A stretch of 64,000 nt of DNA, from the NCBI GenBank assembly GCA_028282295.1, contig JANQIE010000081.1:1-64000 (forward strand), given 5' to 3'. This stretch comes from Desulfobacterales bacterium. Its GTDB lineage: Bacteria; Desulfobacterota; Desulfobacteria; Desulfobacterales; JANQIE01. Under the pieces are notes generated by a model. It was not told where the DNA came from and ran no database searches. It saw nothing but the letters and a program-made list of their open reading frames with translations. Of the stretch, positions 26,765 to 36,550 are shown piece after piece; position 1 is the stretch's first letter; the number at the start of each line of letters is the position of its first letter. The position numbers were made by a program, and so were the translations under genes.

Positions 26765-29700
26765 ATGGAATTAACACGTCGGGGTTTTATCAAAATTTCC
26801 GGTGCCACGGCGGCAGGTCTTGCGGTCAGCGGGCTGGGCGTTGATTTAAAGCCGGTCAAGTCCCATGCGCAAATGCTCAAGACCAAGTACGCCAAGGAGA
26901 CCACGACCATCTGTCCGTATTGCGCGGTCGGTTGCGGCGCGATTGTGCATACCAGCAAGCGGGGCGATGGCCGGGTGATGAACATCGAGGGCGACCCGGA
27001 TCATGTGATCAACAGGGGCAGCCTTTGCGCCAAAGGGGCCGGGCTCAAGCAACTGGTGGAAAACGAAAACCGGTTGACCGTGCCGATGTATCGCGCTCCC
27101 TATTCGGACAAATGGCAGACCGTATCCTGGGATTGGGCCTTGGAAAAAATAGCCAAACGCGTCAAGGCGACCCGCGATCAAACATTCAGTGCCCAAAACG
27201 CCGCCGGGCAGCAGGTCAACCGTTGCGAGGGGATCGCCTCGGTAGGCAGCGCAGCGCTGGACAACGAAGAGTGCTGGCTTTACCAAACGTTGTTGCGCGC
27301 CCTGGGCCTGGTGTACATCGAACACCAGGCGCGTATCTGACACAGCGCTACGGTTGCGGCTCTGGCAGAGTCGTTCGGACGCGGCGCGATGACCAATCAC
27401 TGGATCGATATCAAGAACAGCGACTGCATTTTAGTCATGGGCAGCAACGCTGCCGAAAACCACCCCATTTCTTTTAAATACGTCAATGAGGCCATGGCCC
27501 ACGGCGCCACGCTGATCAGCGTCGATCCGCGTTTTACGCGCACATCGGCACGCGCCGACATTTATGCCCCCCTGCGTAGCGGCACCGATATCGCTTTTTT
27601 GGGCGGCATGATCAAATATATTCTCGACAACGACCTTTACCACGCCGAATATGTGGCCGACTACACCAATGCCTCTTTTATCGTCGGCAAAGCCTACAAG
27701 TTCAAAAACGGACTTTTTGCCGGTTACGACGCCAAAAAGCGCAAGTACGACAAATCCAGGTGGGCTTTTGCCAAGGACGGCACCGGTGTGCCCCAAATGG
27801 ACCGCAGCCTGAAACACAAACGCAGTGTGTTTCAGCTCATGAAAAAACACTACCGTCGCTACAACATCAAACTGGTCTCGCAGATCACCGGTACCCCGGA
27901 AGCCGATCTGCGCAAAATTTACAAAACCTACGCCGCCACCGGCAAACGCGGCAAGGCGGCCACCATCATGTACGCCATGGGCTGGACTCAGCATACCACC
28001 GGGGTGCAGAACATTCGTGCCATGGCGATCATCCAGCTTTTACTGGGCAACATGGGTGTGGCCGGCGGCGGCGTGAACGCGTTGCGCGGCGAATCGAACG
28101 TGCAAGGCTCCACGGACCATTGTCTGCTGTGGCACATCTGGCCCGGCTACCTGGCCACCCCCAGCACCAAGTGGCCCAAGCTGCAGGACTACCTCAAGCG
28201 CCGTCCGCAGAGCAAGGATCCCCTGTCGGCCAACTGGTGGCAGAACGAACCCAAATACATGGTCAGCATCCTCAAGTCGCTTTTCGGCGACAATGCCTCG
28301 GCAGCCAACGACTTTGGTTACGACTGGGTACCCAAGGTCGATGCCGGCACCCACTACTCCTGGCTCGACCTGTTCGACGAAATGTACAAAGGGACCTTCA
28401 AAGGCTTTTTTGCCTGGGGCCAAAACCCGGCTTGCAGCGGCGCCAATGCGGGGAAAAACCGCAAGGCTTTTGAAAAACTCGACTGGATGGTCAACGTCAA
28501 CCTGTTCGGGAACGAAACCGGCTCGTTCTGGAAAGCGCCGGGAGTTGATCCGGCCAAAATCAAAACCGAGGTCTTCATGCTGCCGGCGGCGGTGTCGGTG
28601 GAAAAAGAAGGCAGTATCACTAACAGCGGCCGTTGGATGCAATGGCGCTACCAGGGACCCAAACCGATGGGCGACAGCCGTCCCGACGGCGACATTATCA
28701 TGGAATTGGGTCACAAGATCATCGAACTTTATAAAAAGGAGGGCGGCACCTTCACCCAGCCGTTGACCAACCTGAAGTGGGACTATCTCACGGCCGGGCA
28801 GTATGATCCGCACAAGGTAGCCAAACAGATCAACGGCTATTTTCTCAAGGACGTCACCCTCAAGGGCAAAACGTACCGCAAGGGCAGCCTGGTGCCCAGC
28901 TTCGCTTTCTTGCAGGCGGACGGCTCCACCAGTTCCGGCAACTGGCTGTATTGCAACAGCTACACGGAAAAGGGCAACATGGCCGCCCGGCGCAGCCACA
29001 AGGACGCGGTCAACGGCATCGGTCTGTATCCCCAGTTTGCCTGGTGCTGGCCGGTCAACCGGCGCATCATTTACAACCGCGCCTCGGTCGATGTGACCGG
29101 ACAACCCTGGGATCACAAAGACTGGGTGATCCGCTTTGTCGGCGAAGCCAAGGCAGGCAAATATGTGTCCAAAAAATGGATCGGCGATGTGCCCGACGGC
29201 GGCTGGTACCCGTTGCGCAACCCGGACGGATCGGCCCGCGCGGACGCCAAGCACCCGTTTATCATGCGGCCCCATGGTCATGCCCAGATCTTCGGACCGG
29301 GACGCGCCGACGGGCCCTTACCCGAGCACTACGAGCCCCTGGAATGCCCGGTGGAGCGTAATTTCATGAATCCTCAGTACATCAACCCGACCGCGCCGGT
29401 ATACAAAGCCGACACTGATGCCTTTGCCACGTGTGATCCGCGCTTCCCCTACGTAGCCACCACCTACCGGGTGGTCGAACACTGGCAGACCGGCGTCATG
29501 ACCCGGCCGCAATCCTGGCTCATGGAGGCTCAGCCCCAGGTGTTTGTCGAAATGAGCGAACAACTGGCCAAGCTGCGGGGCATCAAAAACGGACAGCGCG
29601 TGAAGGTGTCTTCGGCCCGTGGCGCGTTGGAGGCCACGGCCATTGTCACCAAACGTCTGCAGCCGTTCAGGATATCCGGCACAACGGTCCATCAGGTCGG

Positions 29701-29839
29701 CATTCCCTGGCATTTTGGCTGGCGCTGGCCGCAATCCGGCGCCGAAGAAAGTGCGAATCTGCTGACACCGGCGGTTGGTGACCCGAATACACGGATTCCT
29801 GAAACCAAGGCCTTTATGGTCAATGTAACCCGGACATAA
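26765..29839 (+). CDS. fdhA: Formate dehydrogenase catalytic subunit, Sec-containing
   Basis: Molybdopterin (Mo or W) enzyme oxidising formate to CO2. The track splits it at TGA 27338-27340, and the frame continues at once (AR-I-U-HSATVAALAESFGRGAM), the canonical Sec site. Full length is 1024 aa with Sec at residue 192. ATG 26765 follows AAGGAGG and gives a Tat signal (LTRRGFIKISGATAAG), so the enzyme is periplasmic. The [4Fe-4S] ligands are Cys50, 53, 57 and 88 (ICPYCAVGCG, SLCAKG). The C-terminal cofactor-binding domain is complete. Followed 15 nt later by fdhB. No membrane cytochrome subunit follows, as in soluble Desulfovibrio FdhAB. Confidence 0.96.
27338..27364 (+). promoter_or_regulatory. 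Sec UGA codon and SECIS-like hairpin in fdhA
   Basis: TGA 27338 is followed by an imperfect stem, 27343-27364, with CAG/CTG at the base, two internal mismatches and a GGTT loop. The stem is weaker than in the other three Sec genes. The protein context alone makes Sec near certain. Confidence 0.65.
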
Positions 29840-29854
29840 AGGAGGTGGGCTAAA

Positions 29855-30580
29855 ATGGATACGACAATTTTTATCGATACCACCCTGTGCACCGCCTGTC
29901 GGGGTTGCCAGGTCGCCTGCAAACAATGGCACGATCTGCCGGCGGAAAAAACCGTCAACCGCGGTACCTACCAGAATCCCGCCGACCTGTCCTTCAACAC
30001 CTACAAGCTCGTGCGGATGAGTGAACAGATGGTCGACGGCAAGTTGCACTGGCTCTTTTTTCCGGATCAATGCCGCCATTGTCTCGAACCGCCGTGCCGG
30101 GACACGGCCGATGACGCACGCGCCATTTTCACCGACGACGCCACCGGAGCGGTGATTTATACCGCCAACACCCGGAATCTGGACGCCGCCGAGGTCATTG
30201 AATCATGCCCCTATGACGTGCCGCGGCGCTCTGCCGACGGTACGTTGGCAAAATGCGACTTATGCTATGATCGTGTACAAAATGGTCTGGCCCCGGCCTG
30301 CGTCAAGGTCTGCGGAACAGGTGCCATGAATTTCGGGGCCCGTAAAGATATGCTCAGCCTGGCTGAAAAACGGCTGAAAACCGTGCAGGCGAAATTTCCA
30401 AACGCAGCGCTGCTCGATCCCGGCGACGTCCGGGTGATTTATCTGGTTGCCCATGATCCGGGCCTTTACCATAAGAACGCCGTCGCGGCGGTTCGCTCTC
30501 CGGTTCATATGACACGCAAAATGGCGTTGCGTCAAATGCTGCGGCCATTTAACCGCAAAGCCGTTCGGTTTCCGGTTTAA
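29855..30580 (+). CDS. fdhB: Formate dehydrogenase iron-sulfur subunit
   Basis: 241-aa ferredoxin-like electron-transfer subunit with four [4Fe-4S] cysteine sets: CTACRGCQVACKQW, CRHCLEPPCRD, a CPYDVPRR segment, and CDLCYDRVQNGLAPACVKVC. No signal peptide, so it should be exported with FdhA through its Tat signal. It lacks the C-terminal TM helix of FdnH, which again points to a soluble periplasmic enzyme donating electrons to c-type cytochromes (not in the window). Confidence 0.94.
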   Translation: MDTTIFIDTTLCTACRGCQVACKQWHDLPAEKTVNRGTYQNPADLSFNTYKLVRMSEQMVDGKLHWLFFPDQCRHCLEPPCRDTADDARAIFTDDATGAVIYTANTRNLDAAEVIESCPYDVPRRSADGTLAKCDLCYDRVQNGLAPACVKVCGTGAMNFGARKDMLSLAEKRLKTVQAKFPNAALLDPGDVRVIYLVAHDPGLYHKNAVAAVRSPVHMTRKMALRQMLRPFNRKAVRFPV

Positions 30581-30623
30581 ATTTGATTCATGATTTGCGT
30601 GGCCTTTGAGGCTGCGCAATCCC

Positions 30624-30661
30624 AGGGGAGAAGATGGGGCGGTCTTCTCCCCTTTTTTTTT
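30624..30661 (+). terminator. Terminator after fdhAB
   Basis: AGGGGAGAAGA and TCTTCTCCCCT form an 11-bp stem followed by nine T. It separates fdhAB from fdhE, so fdhE is expressed by partial read-through or from its own promoter. Confidence 0.9.
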
Positions 30662-30745
30662 GCGCGAGCCCTTGGCTCAGACAAACGATTCGGAATAGAC
30701 TGCAATGAGTCTTGCCCCCAAAAGAATGTACGGAGGAAAAAACCG

Positions 30746-31627
30746 ATGACCTTTGATGCGAACGCGATCACCACAATCCAGACCGTTTTGCAAATCCTGA
30801 AAAAGCGCTGGCCGGACTACACGGCCCTGTTGTCGTTGTATGGTTCGATTTTTGAGGCCCAAGCAAAAACACGTGCTCATGTCAATGTGCCGTTGTCGAA
30901 GATACCGGCGGAGATATTGAAAATTAAGCAATCTGAGCAGTTACCGCTGATCACTGCCGCGGATTTCAAGTACGACCTTTATCAGACAGGTCGTTTGTTC
31001 GAAGAGTTGTGCCGGTTGACCAGTGCTTGCGATCCGCCGCTCGGGGCCGCCGCCCGAAATACCTTGGCGCAATGTCGCACCGGCCGGATCGAACCGGCAG
31101 CCTTGTTTGAACGGATGATGGATGATGATGACGACTATTTCGATGCCTTGCAAACCAAATACGGGATCGACAAAGCGGCCCTGGCGTTTTTGACCTATAA
31201 CAGCTTGCTACCGTCCATCGAGGCGGGCGTCGGGCAGTTGGCCGGTTACTTTGAGTCGCCGGACGATTGGACCAAAGGGTATTGTCCGGTTTGCGGCAGT
31301 CTGCCGTGCATGGCGGTTCTGGAGGGTGAAGGACAGCGTAGTCTGATATGCGGTTTTTGCCGCCATCGCTATCCGGGACGACGGCTGTTTTGTCCATTTT
31401 GTGAAACCACCGACACGGACCAACTTGACTATTTTTATGCCGAGGAAGAAAACGAATACCGGGTCAACACCTGCCGCAAGTGCCGGCGCTACCTGAAAAC
31501 CATCGATGCCCGCAAGCTGACAAGGCCGCTCTTTACACCCCTGGAGCAAATCGCCACCTTGCATCTGGACGTCAAAGCCCGTGAGTCGGGCTTTACCGGT
31601 GCGATGATGTTCGACCCGCTTGCTTAG
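30746..31627 (+). CDS. fdhE: Formate dehydrogenase accessory protein FdhE
   Basis: 293 aa from ATG 30746 (after CGGAGGAA); the track start at 30590 overlaps the terminator. Cytoplasmic rubredoxin-like metal-binding protein required for active formate dehydrogenase. The cysteine pairs are CPVCGSLPC, CGFCRHRYPGRRLFCPFC and CRKCRRY. It lies downstream of fdhAB, as is common in delta-proteobacteria. A MITE-like repeat follows 9 nt after the stop. Confidence 0.93.
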   Translation: MTFDANAITTIQTVLQILKKRWPDYTALLSLYGSIFEAQAKTRAHVNVPLSKIPAEILKIKQSEQLPLITAADFKYDLYQTGRLFEELCRLTSACDPPLGAAARNTLAQCRTGRIEPAALFERMMDDDDDYFDALQTKYGIDKAALAFLTYNSLLPSIEAGVGQLAGYFESPDDWTKGYCPVCGSLPCMAVLEGEGQRSLICGFCRHRYPGRRLFCPFCETTDTDQLDYFYAEEENEYRVNTCRKCRRYLKTIDARKLTRPLFTPLEQIATLHLDVKARESGFTGAMMFDPLA

Positions 31628-31636
31628 GACTTGCTA

Positions 31637-31779
31637 GTGTCCATCAGGAAATAGCATCTTTTGGTCCAGGACGGCGTTCTCGCCCAATTGCGATCCTCGA
31701 CGTAGCCTGGCTACGCCTGCGGTCGCAATTGGGCTGCGGCCTTGTCCTGAACCAAAAACTACTATTTTCGAATGGACAC
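31637..31779. mobile_element. MITE-like palindromic element, copy A
   Basis: 143 bp, non-coding, palindromic over its whole length. Outer ends are GTGTCCATCAGGAAATAG and CTATTTTCGAATGGACAC. Inner arms are GCCCAATTGCG and CGCAATTGGGC around GTAGCCTGGCTAC. Reverse-complemented it aligns with copy B at 53484 along its full length. It lies between the 3' ends of fdhE and the REC-STAS gene, where it could also act as a bidirectional terminator-like hairpin. Confidence 0.8.
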
Positions 31780-31790
31780 TCGCGAAATAG

Positions 31791-32471
31791 TCACTCTTCA
31801 ATAAAATCCGCGAGCCCAACCTGCTCGAAGAGATTTTTGAAATTCTCCTGCAAACCGGTGATAACGAATTGGCGTCCCTGGGCCTTGCCGGTTTCCAGTA
31901 TATGGGACAGAATATCGAGTCCGGCACCACTGATCGACGCATTGTCATCGAAATCCAGAACCACCTTGGGTTTGTCCCGGGCCAGGGCGCTGTCGCACGC
32001 GTTTTTCAAAAGCGTCTCATGTTGGGTGGTCACACTACCACGAATTTTGATCACCACGGCATCGTCCTGTGTGTCGACCGAGACGACGCGTGCCCGATCG
32101 GCGGCCAGTTGACGGCGGATTTCGGCCCGCTTCAAGGCATGATCCAAAGTCTGACGCTGAATCGGTTTATTGATGAAGTCGGTGGCATCCAGGTTCAGGG
32201 CCTTGACGGCCAGATCCATGTCGCCATGCCCGGTGATGACGATAACCTGGGTTTCCGGATCGAGTTTCTTGATCCGCTTTAGAACTTCAATGCCGTCGAT
32301 CCCCGGCATCTTGATGTCGGTCAGGACCAGTGTCGGTTTTTCCTTTTCAAAAATTGCAAGCCCCTCTTTACCGTTTTGCGCAGTAAACACCGTGTAGCCA
32401 TAGGCGCCCAATATCAGCCGGAACATGGTCAGCGTCGGTGCTTCGTCGTCGATGATCAGAATTTTGTCCAT
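31791..32471 (-). CDS. Response regulator with C-terminal STAS domain
   Basis: 226 aa. The start is MDKILIIDDEAPTLTMF; the track start at 32498 is too early. The receiver spans residues 1-120 with phospho-acceptor in VLTDIKMPGIDG. The C-terminal 100 residues look like a STAS domain (VVIKIRGSVTTQHETLL, KVVLDFDDNASISGAGLDIL), the fold of anti-sigma antagonists and some phospho-sensing proteins. Output is thus by protein partner switching or protein binding, not DNA. Last gene of the redoxin-kinase operon, 46 nt after the kinase. The receiver is paralogous to the REC protein at 48919. Confidence 0.85.
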   Translation of the reverse strand: MDKILIIDDEAPTLTMFRLILGAYGYTVFTAQNGKEGLAIFEKEKPTLVLTDIKMPGIDGIEVLKRIKKLDPETQVIVITGHGDMDLAVKALNLDATDFINKPIQRQTLDHALKRAEIRRQLAADRARVVSVDTQDDAVVIKIRGSVTTQHETLLKNACDSALARDKPKVVLDFDDNASISGAGLDILSHILETGKAQGRQFVITGLQENFKNLFEQVGLADFIEE

Positions 32472-32517
32472 AGCATCCCACCCACCTTGAAAGGGCAATT
32501 ACGCAGTTTGAATAAAA

Positions 32518-34509
32518 TCAGTTCACGGCGTCAAAGCTCAGTGTGAAAACAGTTCCTTGACCCATTTTACTGTCGATTTGAATATCACCGCCATAATCTT
32601 TGATGATACCATAAGTGATAGCCAGGCCCAAGCCCATTCCCTTGCCGATCTCCTTGGTAGTAAAAAAGGGTTCGAATATTTTTTGCTGAACCGTTTCGTC
32701 GATACCGACACCGGTGTCGCTGATTTGCGCAAAAACGCGTCCATTGGCGGCGTAGGTTCGAATGTTGATGTTGCCGCCCTGTTTTTCGGGATCATGCGGC
32801 TTTTCTTTGATGGCATCGCGCGCGTTGGTCACAAGATTGAAAAAAACCTGTTGCACGCGATTCTCGTGGGCCATGATCGCCGGCAGGTTGTCGGTCAATG
32901 CCAACTCAATCTTGATGTTATCCAGCTCGAATTGACCACTGACCGTGGCAAAAACACCTTTGACCGGTCGATTGATGTCCATTTTTTCCTTGACCAGGGA
33001 CGATTTGCGGCCGAACGAGCGCAGAGTGCTGATAATATCGGCCGCCCGGTCGACCTGGGTGCTGATGGTGGCGGCCGCTTCAACCGTCTGCTGCCGGGGG
33101 ACATCATAATTTCCGGCGACGACCATTTCCAGAAAATCACTGCCCATTTTTATTGCATTGAGCGGCTGATTAAGTTCATGGGCAATGCCGGCCGACATTT
33201 CGCCCAGCGATTTCATCTTGCTGGCTTGAATGAGTTGAATGTCTTTTTCGATCATATCAGTGACATCAGTGGCGGCAATAATGACCGCCGGCCGGCTTTT
33301 GAAACTGATCGCACAACTGCGCAGATTCACATAAAATTCATCCCGGTTCTTTTTGAAACTGCGTAATTTGGGATAGAACATGCACCCGTGATCAGCAGTG
33401 TTTTTTTCAAGATCTTCGGGTGTAACCTTGGCGTAGTCCGGGCCGAAGTGTTCAAATGACCGGCCGATCAATTCCGTCACCGTGTAGCCGTATAGCTCCA
33501 CGGTGCGCGGATTGGCGTCGATGATGCGCATGGTCTCGGCATCCAGGACGAATATCGGATCCGGTCCGCTGTCGAACAGACTGCGGTATTTTTCTTCGCT
33601 TTCACTCAGGCGTTGGCGGTACAATTTGATGCTCCAGACCATATTATGAAAGGAATCGGCCAACTGGGCCACCTCGTCTCCCTGGGACTGCCGGTAGAAG
33701 AGACAGGCGTCGCATCGGGGCGTGTTCTGGCCGGTGCTTTTGGCCTGGGCTTGCCAGACCATCGGGTCGCCGAAATGCCAGCACGGCAGGCCGGTCTCCT
33801 TGTGGGCGGGGCAATTCGGCGGTTGCCTGCCTTCGGGTTGCTCACCCATGTTCAGTGGAATATCCAATCCACCGCGACTGATGGCAAGGGCCGTCCGGGT
33901 CAGTTCGGTAATCGGCATGGTGATATATTTGGACAGCTTCAGGCAGATGATAAAAGTAATGATGATCACCAGCGAGATGAACCCCAGGAACATGAAACGC
34001 AGTTTTGAAATCAGTTTGTCGATGTGGGTTTTGCTCAGGCCCACATGCACCGTGCCGATGCGGTAGATACCCTCTTTGATCGGCGTGGCGATGTCATAGA
34101 TCGGCAGCCGGTCGATATTGATCAGTTTGACACTTTTGTCCTGCGCCGGCGGCACCCGATTGATGCTACGCAGGTCTTTGGGAAACGGGCGTACAAAAGT
34201 ATGACTCAACAATTTGTTATCCGGATCGACAATATAAATGTAAACGATCAGATCCTTGCGTTCGCTAAGCTGCACCTCGTCGTAAATGAAACTAAGCAGT
34301 TTGGGGTAGTCTTTGTCGAGGATGTAGCCGCTGCTGCTCTCAGCGATGCTGCGGGCCAGGGCAATGCCCCGCAGTTCGAGTTCCGACGTCAAACTGCTGA
34401 TCAATATCCAGCGGGCCAGAAAAGCAATGGCCACACTGATGGTCAGGATAACCGCCAGGATGGAGAAGAAGATTTTGTTTTTCAGACTGATGGCGCGAAA
34501 ATGCTTCAT
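32518..34509 (-). CDS. PAS sensor histidine kinase with cysteine-rich insertion in HAMP
   Basis: 663 aa. TM1 is at about 12-32, a periplasmic sensor domain at 33-178, TM2 at about 180-200, and HAMP from 201 on. Inside HAMP is an insertion with C233, C243, C266 and C269 (NCPAHKETGLPCWHF, RCDACLF), which looks metal-binding. PAS follows at about 310-430, then the transmitter with His 444 ([21 protein letters not shown]) and HATPase ([18 protein letters not shown]). Directly coupled to the binding-protein gene (3 nt). The transmitter and PAS are close paralogues of those at 46794. Confidence 0.9.
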   Translation of the reverse strand: MKHFRAISLKNKIFFSILAVILTISVAIAFLARWILISSLTSELELRGIALARSIAESSSGYILDKDYPKLLSFIYDEVQLSERKDLIVYIYIVDPDNKLLSHTFVRPFPKDLRSINRVPPAQDKSVKLINIDRLPIYDIATPIKEGIYRIGTVHVGLSKTHIDKLISKLRFMFLGFISLVIIITFIICLKLSKYITMPITELTRTALAISRGGLDIPLNMGEQPEGRQPPNCPAHKETGLPCWHFGDPMVWQAQAKSTGQNTPRCDACLFYRQSQGDEVAQLADSFHNMVWSIKLYRQRLSESEEKYRSLFDSGPDPIFVLDAETMRIIDANPRTVELYGYTVTELIGRSFEHFGPDYAKVTPEDLEKNTADHGCMFYPKLRSFKKNRDEFYVNLRSCAISFKSRPAVIIAATDVTDMIEKDIQLIQASKMKSLGEMSAGIAHELNQPLNAIKMGSDFLEMVVAGNYDVPRQQTVEAAATISTQVDRAADIISTLRSFGRKSSLVKEKMDINRPVKGVFATVSGQFELDNIKIELALTDNLPAIMAHENRVQQVFFNLVTNARDAIKEKPHDPEKQGGNINIRTYAANGRVFAQISDTGVGIDETVQQKIFEPFFTTKEIGKGMGLGLAITYGIIKDYGGDIQIDSKMGQGTVFTLSFDAVN

Positions 34510-34512
34510 GAA

Positions 34513-35904
34513 TCATTGCTCAGGCGACTGCCGGTTGCGGCGGTCCAACTCCGCCTTGACCATCTGCCAGTCATCGATCAATTTGAATTTACCCTGCGTG
34601 AGCCGGGTAAAATAGACCCGCTCCATGCCCTGATGATCCGAGGAATTAAAGGAAATATCGACATCCAGACCCGGGGAAAAGTTGCGGATCGACTCAATCC
34701 CCCGGATGAACTTGTCCCGGGTCAACTCTCTGCCGGCCCGCCGGAGCCCTTCCACCAGGACCCTGGCGTTGATGTAGCCTTCAAAGCTGACGAAGTTGGG
34801 TTTGTCTTCCGGAAAAGACGCTTGCAGCAGACGAATATATTCTTCGGCCTCATCGTCACGGTAACCGTCACGGAGTCCTTCAGGCGGGGGCACGACTTGC
34901 GACATGATCACCGCGACCTGCCTCAAATCGGCCAGCCGCCGGGCCAATTCCTCAGCCCCGACAAACGAGACATTATAAAACAGCGGGTTGAAGCCCTTTT
35001 GCAGCGCAAGCTTGATAAATTTGGCACAAGGATCGTACGTGCCGATCATGACCACTGCGTCGGCCCCTGACGTGATAATCCGGTTCAAGCCGTCCTCCAC
35101 GTCCAAAGTGCCGCGAATATAGGAGCCGCGCGCCACCGGGGCCAGGCCGAATTCCTTTAATGCCAGCTCCGTGCCGGTCAATCCGTCGAAACCGTAAGCA
35201 TCGTACTGATAGAACACCGCGATTCTGCGCAGCTTGAGATTTTCCAGAAAAAACCGGACCGCCGCCCGGGTCTCCTGGTAGTAGGATGAACGCACATTGA
35301 TCACCCAGCGATTGAACGGCTCGCGCAGAGCATTGGCGCCGGTGAACATGCCCAGCAACGGAATCCCGGCTTCTTCGACCATGGGAAGTATTTTTACCGT
35401 GGTGGGCGTCCCCACGTAACTGAACAGGGCAAAAACATTGTCTTCGACAATCAAGCGTTGGGTATTGGCAAGGCACCGGGGCGGATCATAACCATCGTCG
35501 TAGGCCGTGACGTTGATTTTGCGACCGTGCACACCACCTTGGGCGTTTATCGAGTTAATATAGGCCATGGCGCCATGCAGGGTCTGGGTGCCCAGATAAC
35601 CGGCGTGTCCCTTCAACGCCAAGGACGAGCCCAACCGGACTTGCGTGTCGCTGACCCCCGGCACCCCGGTTTGGGGTTGCGCCGGTGACGGGCTTGGCCG
35701 GCACCCGGCTACATTGCACAGCAGGCATAAAACCAAACCGATAAACAGCAGCCGTCGCTTCGTGGACGGCGAACGCCTGGAAGTATTTTGGGGGAAGATC
35801 GGACGGATGGTCTCCCGGAAACCTGAAGCAGTCATGTCAATACGACGATCCCTCGCAACGGTTCGAAACAATTTGCGAAAAACAAGCTGACGCATGCGTA
35901 TCAT
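34513..35904 (-). CDS. LivK-like periplasmic binding lipoprotein
   Basis: 463 aa, type 1 periplasmic-binding fold (Leu/Ile/Val-binding family). ATG 35904 overlaps the peroxiredoxin stop (ATGA), supporting this start; an internal Met24 is the alternative. A long N-terminal tail precedes a lipoprotein signal (LLFIGLVLCLLCNVAGC). Family features are VRLGSSLALKGHAGYLG, INAQGGVHGRKINV.AYDDGYDP and VFALFSYVGTPTTV. No Liv permease genes follow; the next gene is a membrane kinase, so this is probably a sensory receptor. The ligand is unknown. Confidence 0.87.
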   Translation of the reverse strand: MIRMRQLVFRKLFRTVARDRRIDMTASGFRETIRPIFPQNTSRRSPSTKRRLLFIGLVLCLLCNVAGCRPSPSPAQPQTGVPGVSDTQVRLGSSLALKGHAGYLGTQTLHGAMAYINSINAQGGVHGRKINVTAYDDGYDPPRCLANTQRLIVEDNVFALFSYVGTPTTVKILPMVEEAGIPLLGMFTGANALREPFNRWVINVRSSYYQETRAAVRFFLENLKLRRIAVFYQYDAYGFDGLTGTELALKEFGLAPVARGSYIRGTLDVEDGLNRIITSGADAVVMIGTYDPCAKFIKLALQKGFNPLFYNVSFVGAEELARRLADLRQVAVIMSQVVPPPEGLRDGYRDDEAEEYIRLLQASFPEDKPNFVSFEGYINARVLVEGLRRAGRELTRDKFIRGIESIRNFSPGLDVDISFNSSDHQGMERVYFTRLTQGKFKLIDDWQMVKAELDRRNRQSPEQ

Positions 35905-36503
35905 TTTTTATTCAGTTTTTCCAGCTCCGTGGCACATACCCGCAGGTCCGGCCGGACATTAATGTCCGACACTTCGATAAACGAGATGAGCCCCTTTTTA
36001 TCGATGATGATCAACGCCCGTTCGCTGACGCCGTCCGAACGCAGAACACCGTATTTTTCAGCCACCGCGCCGTGCGGCCAGAAATCACTCAGGACATGGA
36101 ACCACAACCCGCCCATCTGCCGGGTCCAGGCATGCAGGGTCGGGATGTTGTCCACCGTGATGCCCAGCAATACCGCGTCGTTTTTATCGAACAACCCCTT
36201 GGCGATATTGTAACCGGGCCATTGATCCGAACAAACCGGAGTCCAGGCCGCCGGCACGAACGAAAGCACCACGTTCTTGCGCCCCTTGAATTGACTGAGC
36301 GTAATTGTCTCTCCGCGCGTGGACGGCAAGGAGAAGTCCGGAGCCGGATCGCCGGCCTTTACCTTTAATCGGCTGTCGATCGGTTTTAATTGACCCGGAT
36401 TGTAAATTTTATCGCCATAGATATCCGAAAATGCCAGGACCGGGGGCAGGCTCCAAAGTAGACCGGCGGCCGTGATGACCAGGATTTGCGTAAAAATTCG
36501 CAT
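35901..36503 (-). CDS. Exported peroxiredoxin (AhpC/TSA family)
   Basis: 200 aa with a signal peptide (MRIFTQILVITAAGLLWSLPPVLA), so periplasmic. Redoxin fold with APDFSLPSTRGETITLSQFKG, and the peroxidatic Cys in AAWTPVCSDQWP, a variant of the TPVC motif. A further Cys near the C-terminus (VCATELEKL) may resolve. It sits between the Sec thioredoxin-like gene (48 nt upstream) and the binding lipoprotein (overlapping). The Sec protein could reduce it, or both could feed a redox signal to the kinase. Confidence 0.88.
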   Translation of the reverse strand: MRIFTQILVITAAGLLWSLPPVLAFSDIYGDKIYNPGQLKPIDSRLKVKAGDPAPDFSLPSTRGETITLSQFKGRKNVVLSFVPAAWTPVCSDQWPGYNIAKGLFDKNDAVLLGITVDNIPTLHAWTRQMGGLWFHVLSDFWPHGAVAEKYGVLRSDGVSERALIIIDKKGLISFIEVSDINVRPDLRVCATELEKLNKK

Positions 36504-36550
36504 GACATCCTCCTAAAACAAATTACTGCAACGAGCGGCCTTTTTCGGAT

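Noticed and set aside
26588-27340. fdhA as a 250-aa pseudogene fragment
   Set aside because: The stop is the canonical Sec UGA and the frame continues for 833 more codons with full conservation.
28040-29281. 413-aa minus-strand ORF inside fdhA
   Set aside because: Antisense shadow of the strongly conserved formate dehydrogenase; no RBS and no recognisable family.
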